Source: CAYLJO01 sp964383905 (GTDB taxonomy: Bacteria; Acidobacteriota; Blastocatellia; Pyrinomonadales; Pyrinomonadaceae). Taken from it: 11,001 nucleotides of DNA. The position numbers and the translations under genes were made by a program. Positions 6,831 to 11,001 of this stretch are shown one piece after another (positions within the stretch are counted from its first letter, which is position 1; each line of letters starts with the position of its first letter). The stretch spans positions 1 to 11,001 of the forward strand of contig CAYLJO010000204.1 in the NCBI GenBank assembly GCA_964383905.1. Direction: 5' to 3'. A model generated the notes under the pieces. It did no database searches and was not told the DNA's origin. It worked only from the letters and a program-made list of their open reading frames with translations.

Positions 6831-7463
6831 TTACGTTTCCTCAAGAGATTTGCGATGCGCACGCACACGCCACGCGATGGCGAGTGCGATGACTGCCGCT
6901 ATCAACATCAAGAGACCGCTGCGGCCAACCCATTTCTCGAGCAGCGGCAAGCTATGGCCAAACAGGTAGCCGAGCGTGGTGATGACGACCGACCACAGAA
7001 TCGCCCCCGCCATATTGTAGAGGAGAAAGATGCGCCAGCGCATGTTCGATGCTCCGGCGAGGATGGCCGCAAATACTCGCAGTCCCGTGATGAAGCGCGC
7101 CACGAGAATCGTTTTATCGCCGTAGCGGTCGAAAAAGTGTGTGATACGGGCGAGACGTTGTGGAGTTAAGAATACGAAGCGCCCGAAGCGTAAAAGAAAG
7201 CCCCGCCCGTGATGACGGCCGATCGCGAACCCGATATTGTCGCCGATAACTGCGCCCGTGGCAGCCGTGAGCATCACCAAAGGAAGCGATAGATCGCCGA
7301 GCGAGGCATAAAAACCTGCGATCAGAAGAATGGTTTCGCCGGGTACAGGGAGTCCGGCGTTTTCCAGCATCACGCCAAAGAACACGCCCCGGTAGCCGTA
7401 ATTCACCACCGCCAGGTGTCCGTATTGCAGAAGCTGCTGTGCGATCTTATTGAAAAATTCCAT
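6831..7463 (-). CDS. DedA-family membrane protein (SNARE-associated domain)
   Basis: This 210-residue polytopic inner-membrane protein belongs to the DedA/VTT family. Motifs seen are GVMLENAGLPVPGE (30-43), the re-entrant-loop region with Glu34 and Glu43; ATGAVIGDNIGFAIGRHHGR (68-87), with Asp75 and Arg83; FFDRYGDKTILVARFITGLR (110-129), whose Arg123 and Arg129 have the six-residue spacing of the two essential arginines in E. coli YqjA/YghB; and a C-terminal TM followed by a basic tail. Characterised members recycle undecaprenyl phosphate or other polyprenyl/phospholipid carriers across the membrane and need proton motive force; which activity applies here is unknown. It sits inside the hem cluster, 8 bases before hemC, where a lipid carrier protein has no obvious role. 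The upstream 112 bases are AT-rich and may carry its own promoter. Confidence 0.93.
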   Translation of the reverse strand: MEFFNKIAQQLLQYGHLAVVNYGYRGVFFGVMLENAGLPVPGETILLIAGFYASLGDLSLPLVMLTAATGAVIGDNIGFAIGRHHGRGFLLRFGRFVFLTPQRLARITHFFDRYGDKTILVARFITGLRVFAAILAGASNMRWRIFLLYNMAGAILWSVVITTLGYLFGHSLPLLEKWVGRSGLLMLIAAVIALAIAWRVRAHRKSLEET

Positions 7464-7475
7464 GAAGAAGGTCTG

Positions 7476-7558
7476 AACTCAGGCATCAATAAAGTAAAAA
7501 TCATTCCCGGAACATTCTATAGTCTCATGTATAAGCTATGAATTATTTTACCTGAGTT
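7476..7558. repeat. Inverted repeats in the AT-rich hemA-dedA spacer
   Basis: AACTCAGG (7476-7483) is exactly inverted as CCTGAGTT (7551-7558), and a second pair lies between them: ATTCTATAG (7514-7522) against CTATGAAT (7536-7543), with one unpaired base. The spacer is markedly AT-rich compared with its neighbours. It could carry the dedA-hemC-hemD promoter (TATAGA and TATACA hexamers occur on the minus strand) or an operator, but no convincing -35/-10 pair stands out. Confidence 0.35.
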
Positions 7559-7575
7559 GCGGCAATCGGTGAGTC

Positions 7576-8844
7576 CTATTCTTGCAGGCCGAAGATGTCA
7601 CGCCAGGCTTGCACGTCGTCCTCTTCGCCGGTGTCGTAGGATCGCCGCATGCGGTCAATCAGCGGGTGAGATATCTTATTAACGGTCGCTATCAGCAGGG
7701 CCTCGATAGCCTGCTCTTGTTCAGGCGTTAATTGCCCCAGGCGATTGCGCCGACGCTCCAGCTCCTGGCGCGCCACATCCTGCAGTTTCTTACGTAGCGC
7801 GCCGAGCGCCGGCCCAATGTCGAGCGCACGCAGGGCCTGCTGAAACTGCATCACCTCAGATTCCACGATCAGTTCGGCGCGCCCGGCCTCGCTCTCGCGC
7901 TCGCGTATATTGGAGGCGATCACCGCTTCAAGGTCATCAATATCGAAGAGAAACAGATTGCTGATCTGTCCGACGGCCGGATCGATGTTGCGCGGGACTG
8001 AGATGTCTATGAAGAACGCCGGTCGATTGCGCCTTAACTCCAGGGCTTCACGCGCTAAGGCCGGCGTGACTACGAAATCAGATGCGCCTGTGGAGCAGAT
8101 CACAATATCGGCCTCGGCCAGATGATAACCCAGGCGGGAGTAGTCGACGGATGTGCCGCCAAACTCAAAGGCAAGCTTTCGCGCCGTATCTTCTGTGCGA
8201 TTCGCCACGAGCACGCGCGAAACACCGGCATTGACGAGATGGCGTGCGGAAAGCTCGGCCATCTCGCCCGCCCCGATCAGCAATACCGTCCGACCGGCCA
8301 GCGAGCCGAAGATTTTGCGCCCCAACTCGACGGCCATATAACTGATCGAGACGGCGGAGGCGGCAATGCCCGTCTCAGAGCGCACGCGCTTGGCGACGCG
8401 CAGGGCATGGTGGACCAAACGGTTAAGCACACGACCGGCCGTGCCCGCTTTGACGGCCAGAGAATACGCGCGACGCACTTGGCCCAGTACCTGCGGCTCG
8501 CCGACGACCATCGAGTCCAGCGAAGAGGCGACACGAAACATGTGCCGCACCGCAGCATCGTCGGTGTGGCTGTAGAGGTGCCGGTCAAAGTCTTCGTGAG
8601 GGACAGAGCGGGCTTCGCTCAGGAATCGGGTGATCCGCGCCGCCCCCTCAGCCCCCATTTTATCGTCGGTCGCCGTCAACACTTCGACGCGATTACAAGT
8701 CGAGACAATCAACCCCTCGCGCACCACGCTGCCGTCAACAAGCGTGCGCAACCCTTCGGCGCAGGCCTCGTCAGTGAACGCGAGACGCTCCCGCACCTCG
8801 ACAGGCGCGGTTTTGTGATTGAGTCCGACCAGAACAATGGACAT
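7576..8844 (-). CDS. hemA: Glutamyl-tRNA reductase
   Basis: It performs the first committed step of C5-pathway tetrapyrrole synthesis, NADPH-dependent reduction of glutamyl-tRNA(Glu) to glutamate-1-semialdehyde. The 422-residue protein shows all expected parts. The catalytic domain begins VGLNHKTAPVEVRERLAF, with nucleophile Cys50 in STCNRVEV. His102 is in RHMFRVASSLDSMVVGE, and GEPQVLGQV spans 116-124. The NADPH domain has VLLIGAGEMAE (188-198) and VANRTEDTA. PAFFIDISVPRNIDP and LFLFDIDDLEAV lead to the spinal helix, and a C-terminal dimerisation domain follows (about 315-415). The product is used by hemL, which is not in the window. The ATG has no Shine-Dalgarno: an inverted repeat arm ends 11 bases upstream of it, so translation initiation may be unusual. 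Confidence 0.97.
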   Translation of the reverse strand: MSIVLVGLNHKTAPVEVRERLAFTDEACAEGLRTLVDGSVVREGLIVSTCNRVEVLTATDDKMGAEGAARITRFLSEARSVPHEDFDRHLYSHTDDAAVRHMFRVASSLDSMVVGEPQVLGQVRRAYSLAVKAGTAGRVLNRLVHHALRVAKRVRSETGIAASAVSISYMAVELGRKIFGSLAGRTVLLIGAGEMAELSARHLVNAGVSRVLVANRTEDTARKLAFEFGGTSVDYSRLGYHLAEADIVICSTGASDFVVTPALAREALELRRNRPAFFIDISVPRNIDPAVGQISNLFLFDIDDLEAVIASNIRERESEAGRAELIVESEVMQFQQALRALDIGPALGALRKKLQDVARQELERRRNRLGQLTPEQEQAIEALLIATVNKISHPLIDRMRRSYDTGEEDDVQAWRDIFGLQE

Positions 8845-8855
8845 AAAGAAGTATT

Positions 8856-8985
8856 CAGTGATCAGTAGTCAGTAATCAGCAAAAACTTTCCCCGATCATC
8901 TGTTGTCTCTGCTCGTATGATCAAAGCGCCAACGCAGCAATCAGTTACCAATTGCTGATTACTGATCACTAACTACTGACCACTG
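8856..8985. repeat. Inverted pair of 7-bp-periodic repeat arms between ccsA and hemA
   Basis: The left arm (8856-8880) reads as heptads CAGTGAT, CAGTAGT, CAGTAAT, then CAGC. The right arm (8954-8985), read on the minus strand, is CAGTGGT, CAGTAGT, TAGTGAT, CAGTAAT, CAGC. The arms are thus near-identical inverted copies, three versus four units of CAGTRRT, around a 73-base core. The core has a further hairpin, CAGCAAT (8935-8941) with ATTGCTG (8951-8957). The element begins 3 bases after the ccsA stop and ends 11 bases before hemA. It resembles small interspersed palindromic or MITE-like repeats seen in several environmental phyla; no target duplication is evident. It would form a long stem in the transcript. 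Confidence 0.8.
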
Positions 8986-8988
8986 CTT

Positions 8989-9810
8989 TCACCCAAAAAT
9001 ATGATACCCACCCATCAGGCGCGTGCCAAAAAAGGTGAACAGCACCAGCGCAAACCCGACGACGCCCATCCACGCCGCCTTACGCCCACGCCAGCCGGCG
9101 CTCGAGCGATATAGTATGAGCACGAGGTAGAGCAGCCACGTTAAGGCCGCAAAAATCTCCTTCGGATCATTGTGCCAGAGCCGGCCGTCACGTGACGAAG
9201 ACCACAGCATACCTGTAATGATGCCAAGCGTTAACAGCGTGAAGCCAATTTCGGCGGCGGAGGTGGCAATCTCATTCACAGTAGTTAACGACGGAAGACG
9301 GTGAAAGATGGCGCTAAATGTCTTCATCTTCAATTCGCGCTCCTGCAGGATATACATCACGCTCGCAATGAAGACGACAAAGAAGGAGGCGTATGAGAAG
9401 ACCAGCAACGTCGGGTGAATGGGTAAGAGCCAACCGGCGCCGCCGCTCACCACATCACCGGGCGCCGCCGCTTGGGCATCGCGCGTCAAAGCGACAGTGA
9501 ACATCAGTAAAGCGACGAGCGGAAGCGTAAAGCTGCCCAGCGCCAACGTCCGGTAGCGGTATAAAGTCAGGCCGTAAGCGGCAACCAGCGTCCACGCGAG
9601 AAAGGAGAGGGTCTCACGCAGGCTAAAGATGGGATAATTACCGTCCTGCGCCCAATCAACGACGAGCAAGGCTGTGTGCATCGAGAATCCCACGGCGAGG
9701 GCCGACAACGAGACACGCTCCAGCGCGCGGCGCTTGTTAACGAACGCGAGGATCGAATGTATCGCCGCGATCACGTAGGCAGCAAGGACGGTGAATAAAA
9801 GGGGCCTCAT
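8989..9810 (-). CDS. CcsA/HemX-like cytochrome c assembly membrane protein
   Basis: This 273-residue, about eight-helix membrane protein belongs to the CcsA/CcmC/HemX family, which handles heme for cytochrome c maturation (CcsA) or modulates glutamyl-tRNA reductase level (HemX). Its position just before hemA suggests the HemX-type role, as in Bacillus; this is inference. Supporting residues are the N-terminal TM pair with His45; His132 in LLPIHPTLLVFSYASFF; the long hydrophilic segment 155-180 (LQERELKMK); and GRLWHNDPKEIFAALTWLLY (209-228), matching the family's W-x-W-D-P-K-E block. That block has Asn214 in place of the second tryptophan. Conserved His270 is near the C-terminus. A longer frame opens at a TTG at 10002, but its first 64 residues are not membrane-like and overlap the divergent gene. 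The ATG at 9810 (MRPLLFTVLAAYVIAA) is therefore preferred. No clear Shine-Dalgarno is present. Confidence 0.85.
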   Translation of the reverse strand: MRPLLFTVLAAYVIAAIHSILAFVNKRRALERVSLSALAVGFSMHTALLVVDWAQDGNYPIFSLRETLSFLAWTLVAAYGLTLYRYRTLALGSFTLPLVALLMFTVALTRDAQAAAPGDVVSGGAGWLLPIHPTLLVFSYASFFVVFIASVMYILQERELKMKTFSAIFHRLPSLTTVNEIATSAAEIGFTLLTLGIITGMLWSSSRDGRLWHNDPKEIFAALTWLLYLVLILYRSSAGWRGRKAAWMGVVGFALVLFTFFGTRLMGGYHIFG

Positions 9811-9842
9811 TACTATAGCAAACAAATGAAAACGCGAAGAGT

Positions 9843-9872
9843 ATTGTAATTGATAGGAGAAAGATGCGGCAA
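9843..9872 (-). promoter_or_regulatory. Candidate sigma-70-type promoter for ccsA and the hem cluster
   Basis: On the minus strand TTGCCG (plus 9867-9872) and TACAAT (plus 9843-9848) are separated by 18 bases. Transcription from here would start about 25 bases before the ccsA ATG at 9810. Spacing and the -10 hexamer are good and the -35 is fair. There is no independent support. Confidence 0.35.
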
Positions 9873-9890
9873 GCGGCCCATTTGGTGCGC

Positions 9891-9908
9891 ATGACAAGAC
9901 TATGACAA
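9891..9908. repeat. ATGACAA direct repeats in the divergent promoter region
   Basis: ATGACAA occurs at 9891-9897 and 9902-9908, 11 bases apart and so on the same face of the helix. The second copy runs into ACAACTTGT (9905-9913), a perfect small palindrome. The pair lies between the divergent ccsA and acyl-CoA dehydrogenase genes, a likely place for an operator. It may be chance. Confidence 0.25.
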
Positions 9909-9963
9909 CTTGTTCGCCGTCCTGAGCCGTGCTAGTTTCAAAACGAAGAGGAGCCTGAAAGCG

Positions 9964-11001
9964 GTGAATTTTGAGCTTACCGAAGAGCAGCGGATGGCCC
10001 AATCATCTGTGCGCGAATTCGTGGCTGGAGAGATTGCGCCGCGCGCGCATGAGTATGATGAGAAGGCGCAGTTCCCGCATGATCAATTGAAGGGCCTGGC
10101 GAAACTAGGTCTGCTCGGCATGATTGTCCCCGAAGAATGGGGCGGAGCTGGCTTTGATACTGTCGCGTACGCGCTCGCGCTTGAGGAGATCGCCCGCGCC
10201 GACGCTTCGGTTTGCGTGATCGTCGGCGTGACAAACTCTGTCTGCTGCTACCCCATCTTGAGCTTTGGAACAGACGAGCAGAAACGCCGCCACCTCGTGC
10301 CACTGGCCAAGGGCGAGAAGCTCGGCGCGTTCTGTCTATCCGAACCGCCGGCGGGCTCAGACGCAACAAACTTGCGGACGCGCGCCGTTCGCGATGGCGT
10401 GTCTTATATCATTAACGGCACCAAGTCGTGGGTGACAAACGGCGGCGAGGCGCACACGTACATTGTCATGGCCGTCACGGGGCGCGTCTCTGACAGAAAC
10501 AGTGTGACGGCGTTCATTGTCGAAGGAGACACTCCGGGGCTGTCCGTCTCGAGCATCGAGCACAAGATGGGCCAGCGGGCTTCGCAGACCGCCGAGATGA
10601 GTTTTGTTGATGTCCGTGTGCCGGCGGAGAATGTGCTCGGCGGGGAAGGCAACGGCTTGAAAGTGGCCTTCAATAGCCTGGATCAAGGCCGCATCGGGAT
10701 CGGCGCGCTTTCGACGGGCATCGCGCAGGGCGCTCTCGACGAAGCCATCAAATACTCCCAGGAGCGCCAGGCTTTCGGCCAGCTTATCGGGGAGTTTCAA
10801 GCCATTCAATTCAAACTCTCCAACATGGCCACGGAAACTGATGCGGCCCGACTGCTCACCCTCCGCGCCGCCGCCATGAAAGACGCTCGACATCAACAGG
10901 CGGGCTATTACGCGGCCATGGCTAAGCTCTTTGCTTCGGAGACGGCCAACAAGGTGTGCGCCGACGCCGTGCAGATACATGGCGGCAATGGCTACTCGCG
11001 C
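9964..11001 (+). CDS. Acyl-CoA dehydrogenase, 3' end outside window
   Basis: This FAD flavoprotein performs alpha,beta-dehydrogenation of acyl-CoA in fatty-acid or branched-chain amino-acid breakdown, passing electrons to ETF. The 346 visible residues show the N-terminal helical domain (NFELTEEQRMAQSSVREFV; PEEWGGAG at 56-63). The middle domain has the signature GAFCLSEPPAGSD (121-133), TKSWVTNGG (153-161) and KMGQRASQTAEMSF (201-214). The C-terminal helical domain has GRIGIGALSTGIAQGALDEA, RQAFGQLIGEFQAIQFKL (268-285) and QIHGGNGYSR at the edge. About 35 residues are missing, including the catalytic glutamate expected in the IYEGT-type motif, so the chain-length class (short/medium versus isovaleryl or glutaryl-type) cannot be fixed. 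The GTG at 9964 is chosen because GAGGAG lies 10 bases upstream and NFELTEEQ is the normal family N-terminus; the next in-frame ATG, at 9994, would cut it. The gene diverges from ccsA. Confidence 0.93.
   Translation, partial: MNFELTEEQRMAQSSVREFVAGEIAPRAHEYDEKAQFPHDQLKGLAKLGLLGMIVPEEWGGAGFDTVAYALALEEIARADASVCVIVGVTNSVCCYPILSFGTDEQKRRHLVPLAKGEKLGAFCLSEPPAGSDATNLRTRAVRDGVSYIINGTKSWVTNGGEAHTYIVMAVTGRVSDRNSVTAFIVEGDTPGLSVSSIEHKMGQRASQTAEMSFVDVRVPAENVLGGEGNGLKVAFNSLDQGRIGIGALSTGIAQGALDEAIKYSQERQAFGQLIGEFQAIQFKLSNMATETDAARLLTLRAAAMKDARHQQAGYYAAMAKLFASETANKVCADAVQIHGGNGYSR

Noticed and set aside
8122..8868. A 248-codon open frame on the plus strand
   Set aside because: It lies opposite hemA, whose motifs are complete. 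It is an antisense open frame caused by high GC third positions, and it ends inside the repeat element.
9865..9880. A sigma-54-like GG-N10-GC on the minus strand upstream of ccsA
   Set aside because: The dinucleotide spacing fits, but the context (TGGG and CCGCA) departs from TGGCAC and TTGC(A/T). It overlaps the better sigma-70-type candidate.
9811..10002. A 64-residue N-terminal extension of the CcsA/HemX-like protein starting at TTG 10002
   Set aside because: It overlaps the divergent acyl-CoA dehydrogenase gene, is not membrane-like, and precedes a good ATG at the start of the first transmembrane helix.
10357..10980. A 207-codon open frame on the minus strand
   Set aside because: It is antisense to the acyl-CoA dehydrogenase gene, whose plus-strand translation matches family motifs along its whole length. 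The antisense product resembles nothing.
1..11001. Search for CRISPR arrays, tRNA or rRNA genes, IS ends, phage or defence genes
   Set aside because: No spaced direct repeats of CRISPR size, no tRNA cloverleaf noticed, no transposase or integrase motif, and no toxin-antitoxin or defence gene in any supported frame.

Overview
The window is about 57-60% GC by eye, gene-dense, and nearly all of it is chromosomal housekeeping. The gene set (a ccsA-hemA-hemC-hemD block ending in a sigma-54 response regulator, a spinster-type MFS transporter and a mesophilic acyl-CoA dehydrogenase) and the protein sequences look most like Acidobacteriota, perhaps Blastocatellia. That placement is recollection of family resemblance, not a search result. 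Few starts have a clear Shine-Dalgarno sequence; the clear exceptions are hemD and the acyl-CoA dehydrogenase gene.

Layout, left to right. Bases 1-84 are probably the tail of an upstream plus-strand gene. A plus-strand YbaK/aminoacyl-tRNA-editing-domain protein follows (312-824), with a possible terminator at 944-962. It converges on a minus-strand pair that abuts with no spacer (TAA|ATG): an alkaline-phosphatase-fold metalloenzyme (2522-3415) and a spinster-like MFS transporter (1022-2521). Upstream of that pair, 3437-3545 holds a terminator-like hairpin.

From 9810 down to 3546 runs a minus-strand tetrapyrrole cluster. In transcription order it is ccsA/hemX-like membrane protein, hemA (glutamyl-tRNA reductase), a DedA-family membrane protein, hemC (hydroxymethylbilane synthase), hemD (uroporphyrinogen-III synthase) and an NtrC-type sigma-54 response regulator. 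HemA, HemC and HemD supply the first committed step and the two tetrapyrrole-forming steps toward uroporphyrinogen III. hemL and hemB are not in the window. The spacing is tight from dedA to the regulator (8, 26 and 35 bases with the starts preferred here). The two larger gaps, ccsA-hemA and hemA-dedA, both contain inverted repeats. The ccsA-hemA gap is almost filled by an inverted pair of 7-bp-periodic repeat arms.

A plus-strand acyl-CoA dehydrogenase gene diverges from ccsA at 9964 and runs off the right edge. The 153-base divergent spacer holds a plausible ccsA promoter and a pair of ATGACAA direct repeats.

No RNA gene, IS element, CRISPR array or clearly new multi-gene system is visible. 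The points most worth a second look are residue losses in otherwise well-preserved families (the editing-domain lysine, the receiver switch threonine, the CcsA tryptophan motif), the heptad inverted repeat, and the phosphatase-transporter pair.
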